A stretch of DNA of 64,000 nt from Leucobacter aridicollis. Its GTDB lineage: Bacteria > Actinomycetota > Actinomycetes > Actinomycetales > Microbacteriaceae. The stretch spans positions 1,922,001 to 1,986,000 of the forward strand of contig NZ_CP075339.1 of the NCBI RefSeq assembly GCF_024399335.1, in the 5' to 3' direction. A program made the translations under genes and the position numbers. The notes below the pieces were generated by a model. That model searched no databases. It was not told the DNA's origin and worked only from the letters and a program-made list of their open reading frames with translations. Shown one piece after another: positions 43,205 through 51,959 of the stretch (positions are counted from its first letter, which is position 1; each line of letters opens with the position of its first letter).

Positions 43205-45027
43205 AGTGCGCCTCCTGCCGCTGAGATGAGCACTCGTTCGCGCTCGACACGCGGAATCTCAGGGGCCGCGGCCGACAACAGCTTCTTCGTGAAGGCCTGC
43301 TGCGGCTGCCCGTAGACGGTCTCCGCGGACCCGAGCTCGATGATTTTGCCACCGTCCATGACCGCGATCCGGTCGCAGACGTGGCGTACGACTGCGAGGT
43401 CGTGAGAAATGAACAGGTAGGTGAGTCCGAGCTCTCGCTGGAGCTCATCGAGCAGGTTCAGCACCTGAGCTTGGATCGACACGTCGAGCGCAGACACGGG
43501 CTCATCGAGGATCACGAGCTCAGGCTTCAGTGCGATCGCACGGGCGATGCCGATGCGCTGCCGCTGGCCACCGGAGAACTGCGAGGGGAAGCGGTTGTAG
43601 TGCTCGGGGTTCAGGCCGACGATCTCCATGAGTTCTTGAACGCGGCTGAGCCTGTCGGCGCCGCTTGCAACCTTATGGATTCGGAACGGGTCGCCGATGA
43701 TCGAGCCGACACGCCGTTTCGGGTTCAGCGAGCCAAACGGGTCTTGGAACACGACCTGCACCTTGCGGCGCATCTGACGCCACTCGGCGTCCGTGAGGTT
43801 CGCGGTGTCGGCGCCGTCGAAACGGATCGCGCCTGCAGTCGGGGTGTTCAGTCCCGCGATCGTGCGCGCAAGCGTTGTCTTTCCGCAGCCGGATTCTCCG
43901 ACGAGACCAAGCGTCTCACCGCGGCGGACCTGCAGCGAAATGTCTTCAAGCACCGTACGCGGCTCGCCTCGGCGCTGTGGGAACGCGACAGAAAGATGCT
44001 CAACCTCGACGATCGCATCGTCGCTTGAGGCGATGATCTCCGCCGGCGGCATCTCAGGCGCGGGAGGCTCGACAGGTGGTGTCGTGAGCCAGCACAGTGA
44101 CTCGGTGCCGTCGTCATATTTCTGGAGCGGCGGGGCTTCACCGCAGATATCCATCGCGTTCGGGCACCTGTCACGAAACACGCACCCTGCGGGCGGACTC
44201 AAGAGGCTCGGTGGGCGGCCACCAATCGGGATGAGCGGGGTACCGGGGGCGCGATTGAAGGACGAGGATCGCAACAGTCCGGCAGTGTACGGGTGTGCTG
44301 GGTTGCCGAGCACGTTGTCGCTCGTGCCAACCTCGAGCTTCCGTCCGCCGTACATGACCATGACCCTGTCTGCGACGCGGGACAGGATCCCCAGGTCGTG
44401 GGAAATCATCAGTACCGTTGCCCCGAAGTCCTGGCGCATCTCGCCGAGGAGGTCGAGGATCTGGGCCTGGACTGTCGAATCAAGCGCAGTCGTCGGCTCG
44501 TCAGCGATGATCAGGGCCGGGCCGAGCGAGAGGCTCATCGCGATCATGACGCGCTGGCGCATGCCGCCCGAGAATTGATGCGGATACGAATCGAACCTTG
44601 CCTGAGCGTCAGGGATCCTGACTTTCTCGAGAAGCTCGATCGCGCGCGCCTTCGCGGCCTGTTTCGACACGTTCTCGTGAGCGCGGATCTGCTCGACGAT
44701 CTGCCAGCCGATCGTGTACTGCGGGTGCAGGCTCGATAGCGGGTCCTGGAAGATCATGCTGATCTCGGCACCGCGCTTCTTTCGGAGCCCTTCGGGCGAG
44801 AGCGTGAGGAGGTCTTCGCCCTGAAACAGGACCTCTCCCGAGCGTTTCGCCTGCGGGATGAGGCCCATGATTGACTGCACGAGCACTGACTTGCCCGAGC
44901 CGGATTCGCCGACGATTCCGAAGAATTCGCCCTCGCCGACCGTAAATGAAACGTCCTGCACGGCATGCACCGCGCCGTCTTCTGTCGGAATGTCGATCAC
45001 GAGATTCCGCACATCGAGTATTGCCAC
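43201..45027 (-). CDS. Peptide ABC transporter, fused double ATPase
   Basis: A 608-residue fusion of two ATPases (DppD- plus DppF-like). The first half has GESGSGKS at 40-47, FSGGMRQRVMIAMSLSLGP and ADEPTTALD; it ends with the oligopeptide-type tail containing Cys in GCVFRDRCPNAMDICGE and SLCWL. The second half has GESGCGKTT, FSGGQRQRIGIARAIALKP and LDEPVSALD. Such fusions are common in actinobacteria. It powers the two permeases downstream. A 79-base gap with a hairpin separates it from the binding-protein gene. The Cys set may hold an iron-sulfur cluster, as reported for some peptide ATPases. Confidence 0.93.
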   Translation of the reverse strand: MAILDVRNLVIDIPTEDGAVHAVQDVSFTVGEGEFFGIVGESGSGKSVLVQSIMGLIPQAKRSGEVLFQGEDLLTLSPEGLRKKRGAEISMIFQDPLSSLHPQYTIGWQIVEQIRAHENVSKQAAKARAIELLEKVRIPDAQARFDSYPHQFSGGMRQRVMIAMSLSLGPALIIADEPTTALDSTVQAQILDLLGEMRQDFGATVLMISHDLGILSRVADRVMVMYGGRKLEVGTSDNVLGNPAHPYTAGLLRSSSFNRAPGTPLIPIGGRPPSLLSPPAGCVFRDRCPNAMDICGEAPPLQKYDDGTESLCWLTTPPVEPPAPEMPPAEIIASSDDAIVEVEHLSVAFPQRRGEPRTVLEDISLQVRRGETLGLVGESGCGKTTLARTIAGLNTPTAGAIRFDGADTANLTDAEWRQMRRKVQVVFQDPFGSLNPKRRVGSIIGDPFRIHKVASGADRLSRVQELMEIVGLNPEHYNRFPSQFSGGQRQRIGIARAIALKPELVILDEPVSALDVSIQAQVLNLLDELQRELGLTYLFISHDLAVVRHVCDRIAVMDGGKIIELGSAETVYGQPQQAFTKKLLSAAAPEIPRVERERVLISAAGGAL

Positions 45028-45062
45028 TCGTACTCCAAGGTTGTGGTGTGCAAAAGGGGTGC

Positions 45063-45095
45063 GGGGAGGGCGGCGGCGCGGCCACTGCCCTCCCC
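45063..45095 (-). other. Intercistronic hairpin after the peptide-binding gene
   Basis: GGGGAGGGC (45063-45071) and GCCCTCCCC (45087-45095) form a 9-bp stem with a 15-base loop, just after the binding-protein stop. In importer operons such hairpins commonly keep the binding-protein mRNA more abundant than the permease mRNA. Confidence 0.55.
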
Positions 45096-45106
45096 CGTCG
45101 GGCTAC

Positions 45107-46873
45107 CTACTGCTTGAGCCAGACGTTTGCCCAGTCACCGTTCTGCGCGAGCGCGTAGATCTCGAAGTTCTGGACGCGATCGGAGTGGTAGTTTGCCTTC
45201 TTGCGGGCAACGATCGATACGATTGGCGACTCCTCCATCACGGTCTTGTCGACCTCGTGCCAGAGCTTGCCGGCTTCCTCCGGTGTCGCAGCAGCGAGCG
45301 CCTGAGCGGCAAGTTCGTTTGCCTTGTCGCTGTTGAAGTCGACATAGTTGTAGGCCTGCGGAGTGCCGTCAAACGAGAACTGCGGCTGGAATACCGAGCG
45401 CGCTGCGCCCCCGACCCAGTCGGGCGACCATCCGACGAGGGCGACATCCCACTTGCCACCCGACGCGTTCTCGCGGTTCGTCATGAAGTTCGCGTAGTAG
45501 TCAGTCGGAGGAACCGGGAAGAGCTCAACAGTGATTCCGGCGGCCTCAAGGCTTGCCTGCACGGTCTGCGCGATGTCTGGCTGGGTGCCAACGTTGCGGT
45601 AGGGGAACTTCAGGGTCAGGTTCTCGACCCCGGCTTCCTTGAGCAGCGCCTTTGCCTTCTCGGGGTCTGCCTTACCGCTCTTGTCACCGTAGAGGCTGAA
45701 ATCCTCGTAGCCGTTGATGCCGGGCCCGAAGATCCCGTTTGTCACTGACGCGATGTCCTCACCGCCCATGACCTGCACGACAGCTGGCTTGTCGATCGCG
45801 TACTGAATCGCCTGGCGGACCTCGAGCTTCTGCAGCGCACCACCGTTGTTGTCTGACGTGGTGTTGAACCACATGAACTGGTCGACGCCGCCGTTCTCCA
45901 TCGTCGTGAACTTCTCGTCGTTCGCTGCGGTGAGCTGCTGAATGTTCGCCGGGCTCGGGCTGAGATCGAAGAGCATATCTGCCGAGCCTGCCTGGAGCTG
46001 CTGCATTGCCGCGTCGCCCTCGACGCCCATTGTCATCTCGATCGAGTCAACGTATGCCTTGCGGAGCGGGTCGCTGTCGGCGCTCCACGACTCGTTGCGC
46101 ACGAACTCCCACTTCACGTCGGGCGTGTACGACCCGACGGTGTAGGGACCCGATGCGATGAAGTTCTCGCGGTACTCGGGCGAGTCAGGGAGGTAGTCGA
46201 GCACCTCGATCGGTGCAGGGTTCGCGGTCGGCAGGCTCAGCATCGACGTGAAGTCAGAGGCTGGCTCAACGAGCGTGAAGACGACAGTCTTGTCGTCTGG
46301 GGTCGCAATGCCAGAAATGTCGTTGGACTCGATGTACTCCTTCATCGCGGCGGGCTCTGCCGCGACTCCAGCGAAGCCCTCGCAGTACTCAGCCATTCCG
46401 TCGATGAGGTTAATGAAGTACCCGCCGAGCGCCGCACCGATGTGAGGGTTACAAATGCGCTCGATGCCCCGGGCGACGTCGCCCGCGACGATCGGGCGCG
46501 CACCGTCGGGCGCGTCCCACGTCGCACCATCGCGGAGCGTGATCTTGTAAGTGAGCCCGTCCTCAGACGCGGTGGGAACCTCTGTCGCAAGGTCACCCGT
46601 GAGCTCGATGCGCTCATCGACGTCGTTCGATGAGACGTAGCTCAGCAGCGACCGCGAGATCGAGCGCACAACGCTGTTCACCGGCACGTATGCGGTGAGC
46701 TGGGGGTCGAGCCTGTCGACGTCACCGTTTGACAGCACCTTGAGTGTGCCGCCGGTCTGGGCTTCGCCGTCGCCTGCGCCGCCGTCGCCTGCGCCGCCGC
46801 TCGCGCACCCGCTGAGCACAAGCATCGCGGCCGCGCCGAGCGCGACACCTGAGAGTATCTTTTTCCGAGCCAT
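45107..46873 (-). CDS. Peptide-binding lipoprotein, DppA/OppA type (family 5)
   Basis: A 588-residue solute-binding lipoprotein. The signal peptide MARKKILSGVALGAAAMLVLSGC ends at lipidated Cys23, followed by a Gly/Ala/Asp linker. SBP_bac_5 features include GGTLKVLSNGDVDRLDPQL, YKITLRDGATWDAPDGARPI and the FPYRNVGTQPDIAQTVQASLE stretch. It should bind peptides outside the membrane and deliver them to the permeases. The ATG at 46873 has AAAGG eight bases upstream; a GTG at 46882 would place the start inside that site. It is first in the operon, with a promoter about 80 bases upstream. Confidence 0.93.
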   Translation of the reverse strand: MARKKILSGVALGAAAMLVLSGCASGGAGDGGAGDGEAQTGGTLKVLSNGDVDRLDPQLTAYVPVNSVVRSISRSLLSYVSSNDVDERIELTGDLATEVPTASEDGLTYKITLRDGATWDAPDGARPIVAGDVARGIERICNPHIGAALGGYFINLIDGMAEYCEGFAGVAAEPAAMKEYIESNDISGIATPDDKTVVFTLVEPASDFTSMLSLPTANPAPIEVLDYLPDSPEYRENFIASGPYTVGSYTPDVKWEFVRNESWSADSDPLRKAYVDSIEMTMGVEGDAAMQQLQAGSADMLFDLSPSPANIQQLTAANDEKFTTMENGGVDQFMWFNTTSDNNGGALQKLEVRQAIQYAIDKPAVVQVMGGEDIASVTNGIFGPGINGYEDFSLYGDKSGKADPEKAKALLKEAGVENLTLKFPYRNVGTQPDIAQTVQASLEAAGITVELFPVPPTDYYANFMTNRENASGGKWDVALVGWSPDWVGGAARSVFQPQFSFDGTPQAYNYVDFNSDKANELAAQALAAATPEEAGKLWHEVDKTVMEESPIVSIVARKKANYHSDRVQNFEIYALAQNGDWANVWLKQ

Positions 46874-46951
46874 AAGAGTCACCTTTGAATCGCTGAGAGG
46901 CTAACGTTGCGCCCGGCGGACGCAATGGATGCGAATCGCATCCCGAGTAAC

Positions 46952-46979
46952 ATTGTACATGTCATCGTGTGCATGTCAC
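46952..46979 (-). promoter_or_regulatory. Candidate promoter of the peptide operon
   Basis: On the minus strand GTGACA (46979-46974) and TACAAT (46957-46952) are 16 bases apart, each 5 of 6 to consensus. The start near 46945 gives a 70-base leader. Direct repeats RCATGTCA (46957-46964 and 46971-46978) overlap both boxes and may be regulator sites. The rest of the 46874-47146 gap shows nothing I can name. Confidence 0.55.
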
Positions 46980-47146
46980 ACTCGGGAAGAGTGCCGACTC
47001 GGAAATGACGTAATCACGACAGCACCCTCAGCGATTGCAGCCCGGTGGCGGAAACGCGTCAGTTGCGCGTTCGCGGTGCGGCAAGATGCCGCTGCGGGCG
47101 CAGCAAGGCAGCAGTCAGCGCTCAAGCACACAGCTGGCGCGCCTGG

Positions 47147-48271
47147 CTAGCGGTCGAGCCACCACCCGAGCACGAAAGGGTAAGTGAACATGAACACGAC
47201 GCCCGCGCCGATCAACACAGCTGTCCAGACCCCCGAGCGCCTCCGGAGCCGCCGCCCCTGCGGAGCAACCTGCATTCGCGGCCTCGGCGCCCGAGGGTCT
47301 GAGTACGTCACGGCCTGGTGTCCGAGCTCGACCCCGATCAGCTCAGCAAAGTACAGAAGCGCCGTCGTCTCTCTTCTGTCCGAGCGGGCGCGGAGGCGCG
47401 TCGACGCAAGCTGCAGGGTGTCGTCAATCACCTCGATGTCCCAGCGCCGACCGTGGTCTATAAGGCACGCCATCACGTCGGGGGTGAGCAGCTCGAGCGC
47501 GTCGCGCTCGTAGCCCTCCGGCACGTAGGCTGTGAAGTACCTGTCAAAGTCGCCCTCGAGGGAGAGCCGCTGAGACCCAGGCAGGAGCGAGCGCAGACTC
47601 CCGTTGCCACGCGCGTCGATGACGAGGTGAGGGAGCGCGCGAGGCAACCGCATCGACAGGTAGCGAAAGCCATGACGCGGGCCTTTGGGGTCGCTCTTGT
47701 CGCCCTGAAACGAGGCCTTCCCAAGCTGTAGCTTCGGTTCGAGCCCGTTGCGCCCCGACCAGAGCACGAACTCTGTGCGGAACAGCGGTTTTGGCGGTGT
47801 CGCCCCGACAGGCGGCCGAACCCTGGCCGGATCCCTCCGGCCTGGTAGGCGCTCGGCGAAGAAGATACCGAGCGTCGGTGACGCGAACCCGAAACGCGAA
47901 TAAGTCAGCCCGACACCCGCCGCAAAGTCCGAGAACGCGATTCCGCGCTTCGTGTCGAGCGGCATCGAGATCATGATCCAGCCGAACAGCCAGAGCAGGA
48001 TCGCGATGAAGAAGCACACGACCGTCGACAGCGGGCGCACCCACTCGATCCAGCTCGGCAACTCGATCGGCGCGGGCCACTCAAGGTTCAGCGCGGACCA
48101 GAGCAGCGTGACCGGCACCGCGAGCACGACGAGGCCCGCGCCCTGCGCGGCCTGCCGGAAGACGCGCGGATCCTCCTCGCGCACGCGCGCCCAGGAGACA
48201 CGGCCCGGCCACAACGACTCGAGCTTCGCGAGTCGCCCTCCTGGGGCGACCGCGCCAGGGCGCTCCGTCAC
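47147..48271 (-). CDS. Unknown membrane protein downstream of ffh
   Basis: A 374-residue protein of unknown function. Two membrane helices near the N-terminus (about 45-62 and 82-105: TVVCFFIAILLWLFGWIMI) and one at the end (VWTAVLIGAGVVFMFTYPFVLGWW). The 240-residue soluble part between contains FRTEFVLWSGRNGLEP, EGDFDRYFTAYVPEGYERDALELLTPDVM and a WDIEVIDDTL stretch; this resembles DUF3137-type proteins, but I am not sure. The GTG directly follows the ffh stop without a gap, so it is almost certainly cotranslated with ffh. Its role may or may not relate to membrane targeting. Confidence 0.75.
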   Translation of the reverse strand: MTERPGAVAPGGRLAKLESLWPGRVSWARVREEDPRVFRQAAQGAGLVVLAVPVTLLWSALNLEWPAPIELPSWIEWVRPLSTVVCFFIAILLWLFGWIMISMPLDTKRGIAFSDFAAGVGLTYSRFGFASPTLGIFFAERLPGRRDPARVRPPVGATPPKPLFRTEFVLWSGRNGLEPKLQLGKASFQGDKSDPKGPRHGFRYLSMRLPRALPHLVIDARGNGSLRSLLPGSQRLSLEGDFDRYFTAYVPEGYERDALELLTPDVMACLIDHGRRWDIEVIDDTLQLASTRLRARSDRRETTALLYFAELIGVELGHQAVTYSDPRAPRPRMQVAPQGRRLRRRSGVWTAVLIGAGVVFMFTYPFVLGWWLDR

Positions 48272-49828
48272 CTAGCGGAGCCCACCGCCGAGCATCTGCT
48301 GCAGCTTCTCCATCTCTTCGGGGCTCGGCGCCTTCGCGGCGCCACCCTTTCCGAGACCGAAGCCGGAGCCGCCCTGCGGTGCGGGAGCCTCGGCCGGCGT
48401 GAGCGCACGCTTCGCTGGGTTGCCCGAACGCTTCGCACCCTTGCCCTTCTGCTGCTGCTTCTTCTTGCCGCCGTGCCCGCCCATGCCTGGGATCGGCCCC
48501 ATGCCGGGGATCTGGGGCATGCCGCCGCGGGCGACGGTTTTCATCATCTTCGCGGCCTGCTCGAAGCGCTGCACAAGCGAGTTCACGTCGGTGACTGTCA
48601 TGCCAGAACCCTTGGCGATACGGAGCCTGCGCGAGCCGTTCAAGATCTTCGGGTTCTGGCGCTCCTCCATCGTCATCGACTGGATGATCGCCTCGGTGCG
48701 CACGATCTCGCGCTCGTCGAAGTTGTCGAGCTGGTCCTTCATCTTACCCATGCCAGGAAGCATGCCCATCATCTTCTTGATGGAGCCCGCGCCACGCAGC
48801 TGCTGCATCTGGCCGAGGAAGTCATCGAGGGTGAACGCGTCCTTCGCGATCTTCTCGGCGACCTTCTTCGCCTCTTCCTCGTCGAACGCTGTCTGCGCCT
48901 GCTCGATGAGGGTGAGGATGTCGCCGAGGTCGAGAATACGGCTCGCCATGCGGTCTGGGTGGAACGGCTCGAAGTCGTCGAGGCCCTCGCCTGTCGACGC
49001 GAACAGGATCGGGCGGCCGGTCACGCCGCGGATCGAGAGCGCGGCGCCACCGCGCTGGTCGCCGTCGAGCTTCGTGAGCACGACGCCAGTGAAGTCGACG
49101 CCCTCCTGGAAGGCCTGCGCGGTCGCGACCGCGTCCTGGCCGATGAGCGAGTCGATGACGAAGAGTACCTCGTCAGGATCAATCGCCTTGCGGATGTCGC
49201 GCGCCTGCTTCATGAGCTCGGCATCGACGCCGAGCCGACCGGCGGTATCGACGATGACGAAGTCGTGCTGCGCACGCTTCGCCTCGGCGACGCCGTTCTT
49301 CGCGACCTTCACGGGGTCGCCGACGCCGTTGCCCGGCTCCGGTGCGAAGATCGCGACTCCGGCCTGCTCGGCGACGACGCCGAGCTGCGTGACCGCGTTC
49401 GGACGCTGCAGGTCACACGCGACAAGCAGCGGCGTGTGACCCTGAGTCTTCAACCACTTCGCGAGCTTGCCAGCGAGCGTCGTCTTTCCAGCACCCTGGA
49501 GGCCAGCGAGCATAATGACTGTGGGTGGGTTCTTCGCGAACTGCAGCCGTCGCTGGTCGCCTCCGAGCACCTCAACGAGCTCCTCGTTGACGATCTGCAC
49601 GACCTGCTGCGCGGGGTTCAGCGCGCGGTTCACTTCGTCACCGAGGGCGCGTTCGCGCACCTTGCCAGTGAAGTCCTTCACCACATCGAGCGAGACGTCT
49701 GCTTCAAGGAGCGCGCGACGGATCTCGCGGACGGTGCCGTCAACGTCTGCCGCAGAGAGCTTGCCCTTCGACCGGAGGTTCTTGAAGGTGTCGGTAAGCC
49801 GCGAGGAGAGGGTGCCGAAAGTAGCCAT
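48272..49828 (-). CDS. ffh: Signal recognition particle protein Ffh
   Basis: Ffh binds 4.5S RNA and signal sequences and docks with FtsY. The 518-residue protein has an N domain, the G domain with LAGLQGAGKTTLAGK (G1 at 109-117), DTAGRLGVDAELM and TKLDGDQRGG, and a Met-rich M domain (MQQLRGAGSIKKMMGMLPGMG, then SGMTVTDVNSLVQRFEQAAKMMK). The C-terminal 75 residues are Gly/Lys/Gln- and Ala/Pro-rich, as in other actinobacteria. TAGACT lies nine bases before the ATG, so the leader would be only two or three bases. The 3' neighbour is translated directly after it. Confidence 0.98.
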   Translation of the reverse strand: MATFGTLSSRLTDTFKNLRSKGKLSAADVDGTVREIRRALLEADVSLDVVKDFTGKVRERALGDEVNRALNPAQQVVQIVNEELVEVLGGDQRRLQFAKNPPTVIMLAGLQGAGKTTLAGKLAKWLKTQGHTPLLVACDLQRPNAVTQLGVVAEQAGVAIFAPEPGNGVGDPVKVAKNGVAEAKRAQHDFVIVDTAGRLGVDAELMKQARDIRKAIDPDEVLFVIDSLIGQDAVATAQAFQEGVDFTGVVLTKLDGDQRGGAALSIRGVTGRPILFASTGEGLDDFEPFHPDRMASRILDLGDILTLIEQAQTAFDEEEAKKVAEKIAKDAFTLDDFLGQMQQLRGAGSIKKMMGMLPGMGKMKDQLDNFDEREIVRTEAIIQSMTMEERQNPKILNGSRRLRIAKGSGMTVTDVNSLVQRFEQAAKMMKTVARGGMPQIPGMGPIPGMGGHGGKKKQQQKGKGAKRSGNPAKRALTPAEAPAPQGGSGFGLGKGGAAKAPSPEEMEKLQQMLGGGLR

Positions 49829-49837
49829 AGTGCGATC

Positions 49838-49843
49838 AGTCTA
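49838..49843 (-). promoter_or_regulatory. Candidate -10 of ffh
   Basis: On the minus strand TAGACT ends nine bases before the ffh ATG, giving a near-leaderless transcript. The gap to the upstream dehydrogenase gene is only 54 bases. Confidence 0.35.
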
Positions 49844-49882
49844 CCGCGCCGCGACAGTCACGGCGCCCTCCCCCGCGCCGGT

Positions 49883-50731
49883 TTACTTGTATTCGTAGAA
49901 GCCGCGCCCCGAGCCCTTGCCGAGGTAGCCCTTGTCGATGTAGTCCCGCTTGATGATCTCGGCGAATTCGCGCTTGATCGGGTCGTCGCTGTTGGCATTG
50001 AGGTAGTACGGCGTCATCATGCCGACAACGTCGAAGATCTGGAAGGGACCAGATGGCGCCCCAGTCGCGATCCGCCACGTGTTGTCGATATCTTCTGGGG
50101 TCGCGATGCCCTTCACGAAGAGCTGGGCCGCGGCGTCAAGCAGCGGCACGAGCAGCGAGTTCAGCACGTAGCCGGGCTGCTCCTTGTGGATGCGCACCGG
50201 GACCATGCCGATCTCGGCCGCGAACTTCGCGACCGCCTCGAACGCTTCGGGGTCTGTGCCCTCATGCCCCATGACCTCACCGACGTTGAACTTCCAGACC
50301 TCGTTTGCGAAGTGCAGAGCAAGAAACTTCTCAGGGCGCCCGGTAAATGGGGCGATGTCACTCGGCAAAAGCGTCGATGAGTTCGTTGCAAAGATCGTGT
50401 GCGCAGGGGCGACGGCGGCGACACTCTCCCAGGTCTGCTGCTTGATGTCGAGACGCTCGGGTACCGCCTCGATGACAATATCGGCGTCCTTCATCGCATC
50501 GGCGAGATCAGCCGTCGCGCGAATGCGGGAGACTGCAGCATCGAGCTTCTCGTCAGTCGCGTCGGCGATGTCCCGGCGGTAAGCGTCCTTCAGGTACTCC
50601 CACCGTGCCGGAAGCTTCGCGAGAATCTCATCGTTGATGTCGTACGCGACGACGTCCTTGCCCATATACGCAGACTGGAAAATGATCTGTGAACCGAGGA
50701 CTCCCGTGCCGAGGACGGTGAGATGTTGCAT
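49883..50731 (-). CDS. 3-hydroxyacyl-CoA dehydrogenase family protein
   Basis: A 282-residue NAD-dependent enzyme of the 3-hydroxybutyryl-/3-hydroxyacyl-CoA dehydrogenase family. The Rossmann loop is GTGVLG at 8-13, then VVAYDIND and DADIVIEAVPERLDIKQQTW. ATNSSTLLPSDIAPF and the catalytic HFANEVWKFNVGEVM follow, with the C-terminal dimer domain. The ATG at 50731 has AAAGG eight bases upstream; the frame is open to 50776. It lies between ftsY and ffh on the same strand, with no fatty-acid genes nearby, so its pathway is unclear. Confidence 0.9.
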   Translation of the reverse strand: MQHLTVLGTGVLGSQIIFQSAYMGKDVVAYDINDEILAKLPARWEYLKDAYRRDIADATDEKLDAAVSRIRATADLADAMKDADIVIEAVPERLDIKQQTWESVAAVAPAHTIFATNSSTLLPSDIAPFTGRPEKFLALHFANEVWKFNVGEVMGHEGTDPEAFEAVAKFAAEIGMVPVRIHKEQPGYVLNSLLVPLLDAAAQLFVKGIATPEDIDNTWRIATGAPSGPFQIFDVVGMMTPYYLNANSDDPIKREFAEIIKRDYIDKGYLGKGSGRGFYEYK

Positions 50732-50752
50732 GACAATAGCCTTTCTCGAGAG

Positions 50753-50774
50753 GCGCCCCGCACGTTCGGGGCGC
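50753..50774 (-). other. Hairpin upstream of the dehydrogenase gene
   Basis: GCGCCCCG (50753-50760) and CGGGGCGC (50767-50774) form a perfect 8-bp stem with a 6-base loop between ftsY and the dehydrogenase. It could end the ftsY transcript, or be part of the next gene's leader. Confidence 0.45.
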
Positions 50775-50897
50775 ATTCCGGTCCGGCGGCCGCATGAATT
50801 GGCCGGCCGTCAGGCCTTATTCATAAGCGTAACAAAGCCCACGCACCAGCTGGCGAGGTTTCGCTCGGAGCAGACCGCGCCGCGAACGGCAGCGTCG

Positions 50898-51776
50898 TTA
50901 CGGCACGAGCTGCGCCGCGAACACGTGCGGCGTGAAGCCAGTCAGATCCCCGATGCCCTCGCCCTGACCGACGAGCTTGATCGGGAGCTTCGTGTGCTCC
51001 TGCACCGCAAGCACAAAGCCACCCTTCGCCGAACCGTCGAGCTTTGTCAGCACGAGGCCAGTGACTCCGGCATGCTCAATGAAGGCCTGTGCCTGTGCCA
51101 GCCCATTCTGACCAGTCGTCGCGTCGAGCACAAGCAACACCTCGGACACTGGAGCGAGCTTTTCGATGACCCGGCGAATCTTGCCGAGCTCATCCATGAG
51201 TCCGCCCTTGGTCTGCAGCCTGCCGGCGGTGTCGATGATCGCGATATCGAGATCATCGTCGATCGCGCGCTGCACAGTCTGGAACGCAACCGACGCCGGA
51301 TCCTGACCCTGCTGCTGCGGCTTCACGATCGCAACGCCCGCGCGCTCCGCCCAGGTCGCGAGCTGCTCGACAGCCGCCGCGCGGAACGTATCAGCGGCAC
51401 CGACGATGATCTTCTTGTCGAACCGGGTGAGGTAGTTCGAGAGTTTTCCGATCGTCGTCGTCTTGCCGACGCCATTCACGCCAACGACGAGGATCACCGC
51501 TGGGCGCTCAGTGAGCTTCAGCGTCGGGTCGAACGCGGCGAGCCGCTCCTCGAGCACCTCGCGCAGGATCCGCTTGAGCTCCTTGACCTCGTTCACACGG
51601 TGACGCTCGACCGAGTCGCGCACCTCGTCAAGGATCGAGTCCGCAATCTCCGGCCCAAAATCAGCCGTGAGAAGCGCAGTCTCGATGTCGTCCCAGGTGT
51701 CATCGGTGATCGTCTCCGACCCGCCACCGAACACATTCCGAAACGCGCGCGAGAACGACCATGCCTTTTCTGCCAT
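50898..51776 (-). CDS. ftsY: Signal recognition particle receptor FtsY
   Basis: A 292-residue SRP receptor. It has almost no acidic A domain: the NG core begins within about 25 residues, preceded by MAEKAWSFSRAFRNVFGGG, which can form a short membrane-binding amphipathic helix. G1 is VVGVNGVGKTTTIG (98-111), then DTAGRLQTKGGLMDEL and TKLDGSAKGGFVL. The ATG at 51776 is six bases after TAGTCT, and TGAGGT in that spacer might act as a ribosome binding site if a leader exists. The long open plus-strand frame opposite it is a shadow. Confidence 0.97.
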   Translation of the reverse strand: MAEKAWSFSRAFRNVFGGGSETITDDTWDDIETALLTADFGPEIADSILDEVRDSVERHRVNEVKELKRILREVLEERLAAFDPTLKLTERPAVILVVGVNGVGKTTTIGKLSNYLTRFDKKIIVGAADTFRAAAVEQLATWAERAGVAIVKPQQQGQDPASVAFQTVQRAIDDDLDIAIIDTAGRLQTKGGLMDELGKIRRVIEKLAPVSEVLLVLDATTGQNGLAQAQAFIEHAGVTGLVLTKLDGSAKGGFVLAVQEHTKLPIKLVGQGEGIGDLTGFTPHVFAAQLVP

Positions 51777-51782
51777 ACCTCA

Positions 51783-51788
51783 AGACTA
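51783..51788 (-). promoter_or_regulatory. Candidate leaderless -10 of ftsY
   Basis: On the minus strand TAGTCT, six bases (TGAGGT), then ATG 51776. It is the same hexamer as upstream of holA. Confidence 0.5.
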
Positions 51789-51959
51789 GCGACAAGAAGT
51801 CGCTCAGTTCGCGGTCGCCCCATGTTGCGTATCGGCAACGATGGAAGCGCAACGCCGAGAAACTCGCTCTGGACCCTCCCCACCCTTGTATATTCAGGGA
51901 GACAGCAACGATGCTTGAATGAACGCGCAGGTGGCAACGCGCGGACCAATGGAGGTCAA

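Noticed and set aside
48473..50380. Open plus-strand frame of over 600 codons
   Set aside because: It is the antisense of ffh and the dehydrogenase; the GC-rich code leaves the opposite frame open. No family match is visible.
50634..51959. Long open plus-strand frame joined to livH
   Set aside because: It is antisense to ftsY, has shadow-type composition, and the LivH signal peptide with a ribosome binding site starts cleanly at 51960.
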